Shown: positions 35,582 to 48,317, counted from the stretch's first letter. The stretch: DNA of 64,000 nt from Kuschelorhynchus macadamiae (GCA_030620095.1 JAUTXW010000064.1:504501-568500); one strand, 5' to 3'. Translations and numbers: made by a program. Notes: a model not told the origin generated them from the letters alone.

Positions 35582-36151
35582 AGAGGGTGTCCCAAATATA
35601 AGCAATTATTTCACGTCAGGCATGCATCATTCAAAATCAGTCAAAAAAGTAAATACACAAGAATCGCCTATGCTCCCTCTAAAGATTAGAGGGATTGGTA
35701 TATTCAATTCAGCCCGTATTATTCAGGTTAATTGTTGAAATATTTTCAAAATGTAGCACGCAGGATTTTTTTTTGTTTTTCAGCCTTCGAACGTGCATAT
35801 CGGTACCAATTTTAGGAAAAAAAAAACGATTGGGCGATTATAAGCTTCATATTTTTATAACGCATAAATTTACATTTCTTTCCTAGTTCAAGAAACTTGG
35901 TTAAATCGAGTTTGGAAAAACTGCACACATTTTTCGTTTTTAAAGAGACACTTTTTCAAGGGGGGCCTTACCAACGCGACGTCATGATAAACATTTTGAC
36001 AGACGTACTTTTTAAGCCGACATGAGTCCAGAAATTTCCAAATATCTCGTCAAATGTTTTTAGGGGCGGTAAAAATGGATCCAAATAAAAACCTAGACTA
36101 CATTTCGTGGATTTTGCCCAAATTTTGTAAAGTTTATATTTGGGACCCTCT
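35582..36151. mobile_element. Non-autonomous DNA element (MITE) of about 570 bp
   Basis: The two ends are inverted copies. The left reads AGAGGGTGTCCCAAATATAA; the right, read inward, reads AGAGGGTCCCAAATATAAAC. They differ by a two-base deletion. No coding frame lies inside. A TA immediately outside the left end might be part of a target duplication, but this cannot be settled here. The superfamily is unknown. Confidence 0.65.
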
Positions 36152-36154
36152 ATA

Positions 36155-36850
36155 CTTTCCTTACAAAATAAAGGAATATTAAAAATAGAAGAAGTTTGTT
36201 AGTGGTGACAAACATGACATTGGAATAAATTTCTTTCTTCGGTATATTGGGGATTTAGATGCAGTTTAATTTTTTTCTTTTGCTTTATACGGATACTTGG
36301 TAATAATTTTTTCACCTAGATTAATATACTAGTTCTAAGCCACTGTTTTTGTAATAACGTGTACTTGTTATAATAGACCGTAACGCTGTTGACGATCGGA
36401 TAAATTTAACTGCGTTTCGAAACGGTCGCAGGTAGGGGGGGTGATTTTTTCGTAGTCACCCGGGGGTATACGATTATGAAAAATGCTTGATGGCGAGGGT
36501 TCTGAACAACACGCTGTGAGACGAAAAACTCAAGACTATATAAAGTTAAATTTACAGAATCAATTAATTACGTCTACAAAACTTTTCGGAGGGGTGTTTG
36601 CCCCTTTAATTGGGAAAAAAGCGGGACACTATGAGCCTCTGTTGCGAAAATCCCACAATTGTAATATCGTTCTATTTTTCTCGAAGACGAAACGTCTCAT
36701 AGAAACATGATTTTTTTACCTTAATCCACGTTTAAATATCTTAAAAGGCCTCACCTCGCTTATTGAGTTACTTTTCGTACGGGGAGCGAAATCTTGAATT
36801 AATCTATATAATAATAAAGTTTTTTTAATTTTTACAGTTTTCACCTATTT
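36155..36850. other. No gene recognised
   Basis: It contains a G run (GGTAGGGGGGG near 36432) and a short GC-richer patch at 36410-36620 with a 75-codon plus-strand frame (36483-36710) lacking any known motif. Confidence 0.4.
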
Positions 36851-36854
36851 TTAA

Positions 36855-37360
36855 TTTAAATTTATACGCCGAAAATTGATTCCTATAGTATATTATCAGG
36901 TAACGAAAAAGTAAGTAATGTGCTAGTAAGTAATTAATGGAAACTATTATAAAAGCTAAATGTTGAGTAAATAAAATAAAAAAAGGCCTACAATTTAAAT
37001 TAATTCCAAAAATTGGTGTTCTAATCTAATTTATCTTAATTTTGTGCTAATTACGTGTATTGTACTAGAGCTTGTTAAAAAAGCGAATTTCAGCGTTACA
37101 AAAGATACAAAAATAACACTTAGATAATGTAATAATTTGCCTCTTTTTTATTTAATTTGCCCAATAAACTCTAGTGTCCTCTGTCATACCAAAAGTTACC
37201 CAAACATTTCCAGGATTTGGATGCTAAAAAGTGTATGCCAAAGGTTTAACAATAAAAAGGTGCAACGGAACTATAAAATATGTAATAATCTTGCCGAGGA
37301 TCCAAATAAAAGAACTATAAATTGTAAAATCGAGAGTCAAATATTACTGACCAACTAATT
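36855..37360 (+). repeat. Diverged duplicated segment, copy A
   Basis: It shares, in the same order, CGCCGAAA(A)TTG, TTATCTTAATTTT(G/A)TGCTAATTA, AGATAATGTAATAATTTGCC, AAACTC(T/C)AGTGT and ATATTACTG-like blocks with 38310-38760. There is heavy divergence and no coding frame. It is likely one repeat family inserted twice. Confidence 0.6.
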
Positions 37361-38309
37361 TTAAATAGCTCTCTCTAAATTGTGCCTAGAGAAGTTTTTT
37401 AAGCAGAGTTTAAATTCGATGAATCTGTGTTATTTTAATTTAAAATTTTACATTTTACAAACACTAAATAATCGGTTTTATTTAAACTGTTGTTCGCTTA
37501 GAGTGGGTATATACCCTTTTATATTACTCTAGAACTGTTTAAACTACATTATGTTTCGTATATTATTTATATTTGAAATTAAAGAATATTCAATTAGTCG
37601 ATTTGTCTTTTTTTTAGACTATACAATTACAATAATATTGATATATTAATTCGTATTTTGTTTTCTATCGCCAGATAATCCGGTAAAGATTTTTTTCGTA
37701 AAGTGACATCATAATTAATGCATACCTTTGCTCCATAAAAAATAGTGTTTAAAATTTCAAAAATGAATAAAAAAAAATGTGGCAACCTTAACGAACCCCA
37801 AAGACTTTTCTTTGCGACCTATTACATATCCGGTTTCTTACAGATCGGAGGCTTAAACGGTTTCAGAAATACGATTTCTTTTAATGGAACACAAGTTGAG
37901 ACTTTTGTCGAGGATTGTGAGCATATCCGGTCCTGTTTTCTAAAAACTCTTTGAATGACAAATAGGTCACTTAATTACTCGTTTAATTAGCTTTTTAACA
38001 TTTTTTTTTTGTTAGAACTTCAAAAAATACCTGAATCAAGCATTTATTTGAAGGAATGAAATTTAGTTATAAACAGGTTTCAACCATTTGCATTGATTCT
38101 ATGGGGTAGGACGTTCAATATAGAATATATTTTTATTTTTAATGTTTCTTTCAGAATACTGTGAAAAACAAAACGCTCTCTGTTACTTTTGCTACTCGTC
38201 AGCTAAAGCAAGTATACGAGATACGTGCATTTAAATGACAGCCATCTGAGTTTCTTTTTTGTTTTCTTAATTGGTTTATATGGCTATAATACTAAGTTTT
38301 AACGAATTT

Positions 38310-38760
38310 AGACGCCGAAATTGTATTCGTATATATTATCCGATATTGGAAATATAAAAGAAATTAATACAAAATAATTTGAAGATTCTGAAAATGACGT
38401 AATAAAAAGCCAGAAATTTTAAGTTGCTCCCGAAAATGTGTGTTATTTATCTTAATTTTATGCTAATTAAGCGAATTTTATTACACACTGGTAAATAAAT
38501 GATATAACGATTGCAAAATAACGTTTATATAGATAATAATTTGCCCTTTTCATTATTCAATCTGTCTTAAAAACTCCAGTGTTTTGTGATAATAAAAATA
38601 TCTTAAAAACTGCATAATAAAATACTCCAAAAACTACTAGATATAGAATGCCAAAACTTAGGTGTAGTAGGCTTTACAACAAGAAGGTCAATAAAACTAA
38701 TAATTATGCCGGAAATTAAAAAAAAAATCAAGTATTACTGTTAGTTGCTAAACATATACC
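38310..38760 (+). repeat. Diverged duplicated segment, copy B
   Basis: Same block order as 36855-37360, about 1.45 kb apart in direct orientation. Between the copies (37361-38309) I see no gene. Confidence 0.6.
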
Positions 38761-38979
38761 TACATCCAACTACAAAAGTGTTTGCATAGCTAGGGTGGCC
38801 GTGTGTGTTAAAGCAATTCAAACCACGCAGGAGACACTTTTTTGTTTTATTTTTATTTCTGACACATATCATTTTTTAAAAGTTATTAAAATTTAGGTGT
38901 TTAATGATACAATATAAGGAAAAACCGAAGAAACAAACTGAGAAATTCGAAGTCAGCGATCTTACTATAATTACTCCGA

Positions 38980-39130
38980 CGGCCGATTGCAGAAAGCTCA
39001 ATTAAAGTTTAGAATGTTTAACAGAATGTCAAATTGGACAGCGAGTTCCTAGATTTCTATACGCAACTTGTCAAATCCGAAAGTTTGGTTAAATATTCTA
39101 AACAGCAATTAAGTTTTGTGCAACCGACTG
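38980..39130 (-). mobile_element. Palindromic MITE, copy 2 of 3, inserted into the ~395-bp repeat
   Basis: It is the same family as 6443-6594 but in the opposite orientation. The left end reads CGGCCGATTGCAGAAAGCTC and the right end GTGCAACCGACTG. The interrupted host sequence can be compared with an uninterrupted copy at 39918-39940. CTCCGA then GTCTATTATAATC is continuous there, whereas here the MITE sits between TTACTCCGA and GAGTCTATT. This implies insertion with a GA (2-bp) duplication. Confidence 0.8.
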
Positions 39131-40345
39131 GAGTCTATTATAATCAAAGTACAGTCGTTAATGTTGGGCTACATAAAAAAAAAACGTAGAAACCCTCATT
39201 TGAATTTTTGAGTTTTAATAAAATGAAAATTTTAACCTACTTCAAGGAACTTTCTCTGCGATCTAACGCTCAAACTTGTTTATATTTATTATCCTACAAT
39301 TTTATTTAAGGTAAAAACTGTTTAATAAGTGTATTTAGTTCCATCTACCTGACAATACGAGCACGTGGGTTATGTTAGGTTAGAGAGTTAATTTATTTAC
39401 GTAGAATGAGGACTGATTCTAATCATTCAATGAGATCTGTGTGGTTGGATTAGCTGTTCACTTTAATGAATGGCCGATTAATAGACATAAATCACTTGAG
39501 GTATACATTTTCGCAGTTAATCATAATTACTCAGGATCTATTATAATCAAAGTACAAACGCTATGGTTGGGTTACATAAAAAACTTAGAAAATATCATTT
39601 GAATTTTTGAGTTTTAAAGTAAAACATTTATTGGACCTCAAGGACCTTTCTTTACGACCTTACTCTCAAACTTGTTTGTATTTATTAGCCTACAATTATA
39701 TTTAAGGTAAAAAGTGTCTAATAAGTGTATTTATGACCATTGCCAGGTTATGTTAGGTTAGGGAGTCGTTATATTTATGTAGAACGACGAGATAGAAACA
39801 CATTGATTCCAATCATCCAATGATAACTGTGAGGTGGGATCAGTTATTCACTTTAATGAACGGCCGATTAACAGACATACATCACTTGAGAGATACATAT
39901 TTCGCAGTTAATCATAATTACTCCGAGTCTATTATAATCAAAGTAAAGCCGTTAAGGTTGGGCTACATAAAACAAAATGTAAAAACCTCATTTGAATTTC
40001 TGAGTTTAAAAAAAAAATCAAAAATTTGACGCACCTCAAGGATATTTTATTTGCGACCTAACGCTTAAACTTTACGTTAAACGTATTTGTTATCCTACAA
40101 TTATATGTAAGGTAAAAAGTGTCTAATAAGTGTATTTATGACCATATGCCTGACAATACGAGCACGTAGGTTACGTTAGGCTAGGTTAGAGAGTCGTTAT
40201 ATTCATGTAGAACGATGAGAGAGGCACACATTAATTCCAATCATCCAATGAGAACTGTGAGGTCGGATGAGTTGTTCACTGTGGTGAAGGCCCATTAATA
40301 GACATATATCACTTGAGGTATACATATTTCGCAGTTAACCATTAG
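39131..40345 (+). repeat. Tandem array of a ~395-bp repeat, three units
   Basis: TCTATTATAATCAAAGTA begins units at 39134, 39537 and 39928 (spacing 403 and 391 bp). Each unit carries GGTTGGG(C/T)TACATAAA, a TTTGAATTT(T/C)TGAGTTT block, TCTAATAAGTGTATTTA, GTTA(T/C)GTTAGG, a CACTTGAG block and TTCGCAGTTAA. Units differ by substitutions and small indels, so this is an old array. No shared open frame is seen. Confidence 0.9.
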
Positions 40346-40349
40346 CAAA

Positions 40350-42185
40350 TTTATGCAAACCCGGCCAAAAGAGGCAGGTAGGTAGGCATAAAGATCCATA
40401 TCAGACACCTTTCATCTTAATCATACCTAATTATATTATTTTATAGTAATAATTTCTTGTATAACTACCCTGCATACATTTTCTGGAAACATACCAAAAC
40501 GGACGATTTTTGAGATGGTAAATACTACAATACAAATTTTGAGATATACAGCATATTACAGCGTCAGCCTTAACTTTTCCATTAATTGCATTAAACCAGT
40601 TTTCACCTACCATATCAAATAACTTTTTAAAATATTGAAATACAAGTGAAAAATTAATTCGAGGAATAAAAAAGCATTTATGACGTCGTTACAACTTAGT
40701 AGAGGGCGAATGTTTTGTAAGAAAATATTCACAAGACTTCTTCTATGTCAATATTATTCCGACTCTTGTTCGGTAAACAGTCGACTGTGTCAAACAGTTA
40801 TAAACCAAAAAAAGCGATTCTACAGAAACTACGCATGTTGATCATAGAAGAACTGTAAAACGGGCGCTTTTACTTTTTGACGTTTCGCCTTTCATTGCAT
40901 GATGCATCTTCATTGATCTTTGTTCTACGAAATCTCTCATAAAATTGAAGACGACACATCTGGAAGGCAGTAAATTGCAAGGAATGCAAGGTAGTCACAG
41001 CCTAAATATGATACAATGATATTACTTACCATCCTGGCATCTTTATTATACCCTATAACTAGGTATATCTATTTGAGGTTTGGGATGATTATAATTAATG
41101 GAAAAAAAATCCCAAATTGTGCGAATTATTAACCAAACTATTTTAAAATCGGGATCGTTATGGATGTTCTTTTGAAAAGTTTACAATCATACATAACCAC
41201 ACACAGTGCTTTCTATTAATTGAAAATCTGTGCAAAAAGCTTACATTATACTAAAAATGTTTACTAAGACTTGTTTCATACCAGGTATTATACATGTAAA
41301 TATGGGCTGCGCTGAACAAAAAAAATCGAAAAAAGCAGGGAGACCACGAGAGCTGAGCTTAAGGCCGTAAAGCCCGTTACACACGAGACAAGAGCGCTGG
41401 CTCTTGAGCTGCTGAAAAACGTAACGAGTCTCTGGTGTAAATAGAACCGGTTCTATTTACATACCTGACTATAGCGCGGATCAAAATAAAAATTGCGAGG
41501 TAAAAACTTGTGTGCTGTGTCCAAGTATTCCTAGTCTTAACCGTGCGATTAAATTCCTTATTTGTGATTTATTTAAGCTAAGTCCTATCTCGTTTTGATT
41601 CATCGCTATTGCAGAAATTCGCTGTTAGAATCAATTGCATCTTCATCACCATAACTCAACAAATATGAAACATTTACAAATCAGTCAGTTGGATGGGGTA
41701 TAGGTTATATACCCCATACCATAGAGCAATCAATATTGACATTAAAAGTTGACATTCTATCAAAAAGTTGCAACTTTTGTATTTTATTGTATCATATTTT
41801 GCGATCACTCGTTACTGGATAATCATAATAAAAGTATGGCATTACCCCCCTCCCATAACGTTGTTCGACTTGTGAAAATGCCTTCATCAAGTTGGGAAAA
41901 ACAAATGAATAAATTTTGGTTAAGCTGGCAAATGACCGTTTTTTTTTGCTGATAGCAATACAAAAGTGTTGACTTTATCTTTTTAATTCTCAGTAGGGTT
42001 TTTCTTACTTACCCCCCCCCCTTCAATATTTTCTCTTCGGGCCGTCCTTGGTGGTGGAGAAATATTTTTGGTTGTAAATAATATTGTAATAATAGATATA
42101 CTACTTATTTATTTGTTCTGGGGTAATATGAATAAAAATAAGGCTTGATTTTAAATTTATTCACCATGTCGTTTCCTACCTGCGG
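40350..42185. other. No gene recognised; includes a perfect 26-bp palindrome
   Basis: A perfect 26-bp palindrome lies at 41436-41461, centred on ACCGGT. Nearby CCCGTTACACACGAGACAAG (about 41372) looks like an insect dispersed-repeat end. A run of C occurs near 42002-42011. A degenerate GAAGATG...CGAAACGTC arrangement lies on the minus strand at 40882-40915. Confidence 0.4.
41436..41461. repeat. Perfect 26-bp palindrome
   Basis: Both halves match exactly: TGTAAATAGAACC and its reverse complement. It could be a hairpin, a dimeric protein site or the junction of two repeat ends. Confidence 0.95.
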
Positions 42186-42189
42186 TCGA

Positions 42190-42500
42190 TCAAGGCTTAA
42201 TCCATAGCTGTATCGGTGTATAAGGAGTGCCTTGAACAGGCTATACTCCATCCTTGCCCCCCTCACCTCTCATGACCCAACAAAACACTCGCAGTCGAAC
42301 TACTTAAAATTGTCCGCACCCGAACACGTCGTCGGTTCACCACCCGATCGGATCCGCTCGGGCCACACCGCACTGCACCACGACAGACCTTGCAATGCCA
42401 TTCATCGAGGCCATCACAGCGCTGGCAACAACGCCGCCCTCAGCAATAGTCAGCTGGGGCTAGCACAATGTTGCCGCTGTGAACCGGGCGATTTTATTTA
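42190..42500. other. CpG-rich island with a possible minus-strand splice donor
   Basis: About 300 bp is GC-rich against an AT-rich background. The plus strand is open for 89 codons from 42232 (MNRLYSILA onward) but looks like low-information sequence. Read on the minus strand, the island ends GATCGACCGCAG then GTAGGA near 42180, a convincing donor match. A leader exon transcribed on the minus strand is one possibility. No domain recognised. Confidence 0.3.
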
Positions 42501-42889
42501 AGAGTCTATGATTGCTAATATTATTTAGGAAACCAAATAATACAAGCGTATAAAAAAAACGTAAATTGCGAATAAAAAATCTAAACCAAAAAGCAGAGGG
42601 CAAAAAGTAAAACGCAGATTAATACGAAAGCTAGCCTCATTTTCCACTGCTATAATATACCTGCTTAAAGTTGGATGTTATTTTTTTATATAGTATTCAT
42701 CCTGTTAATGCGTACAACGTACTCCTTCCTGCCAGTCCGGAGACAACAACTTTAGCAACAACGTGTCAATAATTATTTTTTGATATATTAACATTTAAAA
42801 TATTAAATAATTGTTATAAAAAGCAAAAAGTGTGCTGTTATTAAATATTTAATGAAAATAATAATAAATACTTGAATCAGAAAAGACAG

Positions 42890-43455
42890 TTAACACTGTT
42901 TTACAAGAGCGGAACAAATAGATTGCATCCCGTTTTTGCTTGCAAAATAAAAGGCAGGCTCAAACATTCTACGGAGAGTGATATCCCGACAAAAACCAAC
43001 CCTGCTATGCCTTTTTTCCGTGGCTAGTACAACATTTGAAAACAGTTCCAAAATGAAAATGAAGGAAAGTTCATTATTAGTGAAGAAGCTGAAATTAACG
43101 TTCTGACGTGTGTGAATGTTGATCCAAGTATTTCTACTCGCCAAATTGAAAGTGAAGTTGGAATTAACAGAGAAAGTGCAAGGAACATTTTGAAAAAACA
43201 TAAGTACAAGCCCTACAAATACCAAATCCATGGGTGTTAATGACTTTGTTCGGCTAGTTGAATATTGCCGATTTTTTATGGAAAATTCTAACCATAATAA
43301 CAACTTTAATAGATTAATATTACTTTCGGATGAGTCTCGCTTCACAAATCTGGGAATGTTCAACAGAGACAACGTAAGATATTGGGCAAATGAAAATCAA
43401 CATACATCATCAGAACTACATTGTATAACACAGATGCGGTATTGTAGAACATAAT
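42890..43455 (+). pseudogene. Tc1/mariner-superfamily transposase, N-terminal half, frameshifted
   Basis: The plus strand encodes EEAEINVLTCVNVDPSISTR, then QIESEVGINRESARNILKKH, then KYKPYKYQIHG. This is the double helix-turn-helix region; homologues read VLxxVxxNPxxSxRxIxxExGISxxSVxRILKxHKxxPYK. One frame over it continues DFVRLVEYCRFFMEN, then LLSDESRFTNLGMFNRDN and VRYWANENQH. Here the D of SDESRF is the first catalytic Asp, and the (Y)WAxEN motif follows it. The reading frame ends at 43454 after unrelated residues; motifs two and three of the DDD/E triad are gone. Earlier sequence (42890-43050) is degenerate N-terminus. The 160-codon minus-strand frame here is an antisense shadow. Confidence 0.85.
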
Positions 43456-43459
43456 CTGT

Positions 43460-44385
43460 TTAAACTATGAACAGCACAATGATAAACTAGGGCACATAAT
43501 CTATTTATGATTAGAATCGATTACATGCTTTAAATCTAAATAAAGTGAAATGCGAAGCAACTATCAGTACTGGTACGTCGCCATTACTGCAAGGAAAACC
43601 AGTGAACCTTAGTAGATAAAATAAAAAAGAATTGTAAATCGCGCCCATTATGTGATATCGATCGGTGCCACGCTAAGCTACGACTTTAGTCCCAAAATAG
43701 GGTAACTGTCATGGTCAGGTGTCAGTCGATCGTGCGCAGGCGCGCACTGAAAGTTGGCTAGAAAAATCTTTTAAATACTAAAACTTATCGCAAACAGGAA
43801 TAATGGATCAAAAATATAAAGTAATTACTTACATGCATCTTATATAATATTAAAATTGGTTTCAAAATGTAATCTGAATAAGAAGTTAATTGGATCAAGC
43901 TCAAACAGTACGAAACAACTATATTTAATTACAATGTGTGAAGTTAAATCACATACAATTTAGATGGCGTTAAATTTACACTAAAAAATTAAAAGAACCG
44001 GTCTTAATGTATTTAAATTAACATCATATATTATTTTACAGTTAACACAAATTTAAAACTTATTACTCTAATTGACACAGTGATGTATTTAGCAGCTATC
44101 AAGCTAAAGAAGAGGAGATTCCCCTAAATAAATTTGATATTTTGTTATCTACTAAATAAATAGTAATTTTTCGATTGTATTAAATGAAAATTTTAATTTA
44201 CCTCCTTAAACGCTGTTTTAATTATATAGTAGTAATAACGTATACGGTCCTGTAAATTTGTTGAGTACTGGACTGTGACTGGACATAATAATTTTGATGG
44301 GTGAAACCAACTTTGCTTGAAAACACGACAACTGACTTCGTCAATTTTGCCGAAGGAAATATTGATTTCTGTGTGCTTCTTGGTC
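43460..44385. other. No gene recognised
   Basis: A short GC-richer patch lies at 43660-43760 (GATCGTGCGCAGGCGCGCACTG). It contains no identifiable motif. Confidence 0.4.
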
Positions 44386-44386
44386 G

Positions 44387-44389
<3 letters not shown>

Positions 44390-44450
<61 letters not shown>
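44390..44450. repeat. (TA)n microsatellite
   Basis: Pure TA run of about 61 bp. Confidence 0.97.
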
Positions 44451-44453
<3 letters not shown>

Positions 44454-44454
44454 A

Positions 44455-47400
44455 CCAGCAAATTACGAGCTCGGATAGTATAGGGTATAGGACAATTTAT
44501 TTTAGACACCCTGTACATAATCAGCATAATTGGAAAAAAGTAAATAGTTCTTTTTATTTAGAAATGGCATGATAGTATTGACTGATTCTAAAATTTAAAG
44601 CAATCTAGAAATAAAACAGAATAATTATTTTAGTTTTGGATCGGTACTAAAAACAAAAATTGACATTAAGAATGATTCGAACTTATTTTCAACATACTTC
44701 TCAAAACTCCTAATCAAAATTGGGGCTTTTGACTGACCATCGGGGCGACCAAAGATGCAGCTTCTAATCGTTATAGACAGATATCTAACACACTTTTTTT
44801 TAACCCCATTACTAGTTAAAATTCCTAAGTTAAGTAGAAATAGAACGTTTGTAAAAAGTTTATATACATATTCAGGATCGAACTGGCTCGGGGGACTAGG
44901 AGTGCACAGATTTTGAAGCCAATTCGGATCAGGGGCCAAATCTGGATCTAGGACCAAAATCTCAAATATTCTTAATTCTATCTTCTCAATGAAAGAGTAA
45001 ATAAAACTATTAAGACCTCTTTTGGGACCAGACCTGATGACATGATATTATAAATTAACTAACAAAACTAACACGTTAGTTTCAGTTAAATAACAATTTT
45101 ATGTTTTTATTTTTAACGATGTGTCTAATAACTATTCATTTTTCTTACTAATAAGTGATATGACAAAGAGCATTATTTAATAGCGTTTAATGTTATTTTA
45201 CGAGGGCTTTTATTCTCTTATTCGTGCAATCATAAGTGGCTTTAGATATTTTTATGCAGTGCGCCTCTTCAATAGACCCCTTTTCTTTTTTTTTTGAAAT
45301 ACTAAAATAATTAAAATTTGGCATACTTCCCTAGCAGACTAATTCTCCTTTCTAGTGTGTGTTTCATGATCAAAAATTTGAAGGTGACGCAAAAAAAATT
45401 AGATGAAAAAAAAAGGTCATCACGTTTCGAAGTCTTTTCAACTCCAGCTCATCCCCAAATACGAAAATGTTAAAATTACCCATTTAAATACTAATAAATA
45501 CTTCTAAATGTGGCAGAATCTAAATACATGGAGAGTATAAATTTTGAAAACTTATAAAACTCAAGTACAGTTGATCGGTTGGATCTTTCCCACGCGTCAT
45601 CATTCACATTCATACGAATCAAATCGTGGTTAAATTGTCAAAAAAGTCACATTCCTTATAGCCGTAGGTATAAATATAAATAACAATTATAAATTAAATT
45701 ACTATTAACTAATAACGTACCTACCAGCACCAAAAATTACAACAAAAGTATCTTCCCAAAAGAACTGTTTTGAAGATTAAATAGCCCAAGACTTTAATAA
45801 TAATAATAAACTCTAAACAAATCCTTGACGTTTGAGGCTTTGACGTAAAAACCCTGCCTATGTTATGTCTAGCACGTTCGTTTTCGTAATTTGATCTTCT
45901 AAAATATTTCTTAAATGTTATCATATTCGGAAGACAATACTTCATGTTTCATTTTATTTTATTATGATTGATTGAAATGACTGATAATGAAAACTCGTCA
46001 TATTTTCCACTCCACAAAACTTATCATTGATCAAAATGAGGATAAGGTTTGACTAGGATTGGTTAGGTTTGCTGCAAAGAAAGCGCGTCACCAAAATTTC
46101 GGATCTATATTAAAACAAGAATTTTTTTTACAAAACCTATACTGTTAAGACTCAAATAAATAACACAAAAACAAACGAAGCTCGCAATCGATATCACTGG
46201 GGGTCGGCTAGACTATTGCATTGTCAAGTCTTAAATGCGAGCTTAAATGTCAAATGCGACATATGCGGACAGTCAAATTCATTATAATAGAGAGTTTTTG
46301 GACTGAAAAGTAGTGAAATTTGCGAACTTTTTCTGTTTTTTTTTTCCTGTGGCAAATGTGACGACTTTTAAATTTTAATCTAATATATACACCACAGGCT
46401 ATCATTTTAAATAAAATAAAAAACTACAAATCCGTGAGTTCGTTAACGACACAAGACCCAAGGGTTCTTAGAGGGATCGAGCTCCCTGTTTTAAGAATCG
46501 GGTAACGGCTAAAGTTTTTTTAGAATTTTATATAAGTATGTCAAAATATTTTATATCTTAATGAAGGACAATGTACATGAAAGAAAGACCGTGTTATATG
46601 AAAATCGCTATATTTTGTATATTGTAGGTCTTGACCTTTTCTGAAAAAAATACACCAGGAGTACGCCAAAAGGCCGTTTTGCAGATATAGCTCTCTGTTT
46701 CTTATCTTATTTGTCATTTAAAAGAAAAAAGGTTGTTCAAATACAGGTCCATTTAGTTAGAGGGTAATTCTTTGATATCTCGTTAGCTATTACCAATAGG
46801 AAAATACCTTAAATATGAAAGGTACTTGATTACTAAAAGTGTTTTTTGTAGATATTTTTGTTTACACAGGATGACCCAAATGCGCGGGAGTATGGTGCAA
46901 CTTATTTTTTTTAACGTATGTAATATAATATATTCCGAATTTACGAATATTTCTTAATTTTTTTTTGTAAAACAAATTATATCCGAACATTAAATTGTTT
47001 ATGTGAGTTGACGTTTAACAATTGAAATTATAAGATGTTGAGATACTGTAATATCTAACCGGTTTAAAGCAGAAATGAACATAAAACAAACTAAATGATA
47101 AGGCTTTGATAAGATGGGGTATTAGTATTACGAGATCATACAAAAATTAATATAAAATGAGCAATTTATTTTTTCTTAAGTCAAACGACTTAGATTTTAC
47201 AGTATCGTAAAATCTAAACATTTTTAGTTTTTAAATTTCCTTAAAAATCTTGAAATAGTTGAATTTTGGTAAATTATAATATGATTAATATGTTATATAA
47301 AAATGATTAGAATTAATCGTTAGATCTAAATATATAAAAACAATAAATGGCGCCTTATACCGGCGACATCTTGTTTAAATAAAAATATCTTTATAAAATG

Positions 47401-48310
47401 AACTTTATGTAACCAGGTATCTGCCTATTTATAAATTTCTTCTTTATACAATACCTAACGAAATATCCAAGAATTACATACTAAATGGAGCTGTATTTTG
47501 GAACACTATTCTATGTAACTTTTTTTCCAAAATGGAACATAAAGTAAGCCAAACTGACTAAACTATACCAAACTAAGGCTCTTAGAAGAACTAAAACAAA
47601 GTCATCCCGATCAAATTTTGCTGGTATACGAATTAAAACTAACCGCATATGTTTTGCACTACTAAGGTCTGTAAAGAAGGGTCTTTCGGAGAGTGATATT
47701 TCCAGAACGGCTAAGAAATGCATTACACAAAAAATTCAGCAAATTCCACTGAAGCCGGTTTTCCATAAGGCTTGGGCATGCTGCTTAAAAGTTCACCAGC
47801 TTTCTTCCTTAATTTATTATTTTATTCGATTGTAGCATAGTAATGGAAGAACTAGAGTAATTCTGCAAATAAAATAATTTATGACTTTCATTTTTTGAAA
47901 ATTAACACACTCCGAGGCCAAACTAGTCCAGTCTGACACTACATATTAATGACTTGAAATTATTTGATAAATATGACTATGAGTAATAATGATATGTCAG
48001 TTTTAAAAAATAGCATTATAGTACATTAGACAATAACTATTTGTTAGTGAGTTAAGAGGTTGGAAACATTATACTTTGTGAATATACATTTTCGTTATTT
48101 CAAAAATGTTTAAACAATAGACCTGACAAGTATAGAATTTTGACGTCACAACGTGTCGTAAATCCAGACTTTTTTCGAAAAAAACGCCTACTTTAGAGGA
48201 TATCGTATTAACTTTAAAACGCATCGGCTTTTCGACATCTTATTTAATAACGAAAAAAAAAATGTTCCGAAAAGTATGTTGTTACTTCCCTCGAAAGATA
48301 GAAGTACCGG
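44455..48310. other. AT-rich stretch without a recognisable gene
   Basis: ACACCCTGTACA at about 44507 is another complement of the recurring ACAGGGTGT end motif. Minus-strand frames of 110 codons (44957-44625) and 70 codons (47723-47511) show no family features. Nothing else is supported. Confidence 0.45.
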
Positions 48311-48317
48311 GTGTTTC

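Noticed and set aside
39370..40190. Telomeric TTAGG repeats
   Set aside because: Only one or two GTTAGG units occur per tandem unit, so there is no true telomeric run.
39131..40345. CRISPR-like array
   Set aside because: Units are ~395 bp with diverged sequence throughout and no short identical repeats separated by unique spacers; the context is eukaryotic.
40882..40915. Another hammerhead on the minus strand (GAAGATG ... CGAAACGTC)
   Set aside because: CTGATGA is replaced by a GAAGATG-type sequence and no stem II forms at the right spacing; similarity to the core is partial.
42890..43372. 160-codon minus-strand frame
   Set aside because: It is the antisense of the clearly recognisable mariner transposase on the plus strand.
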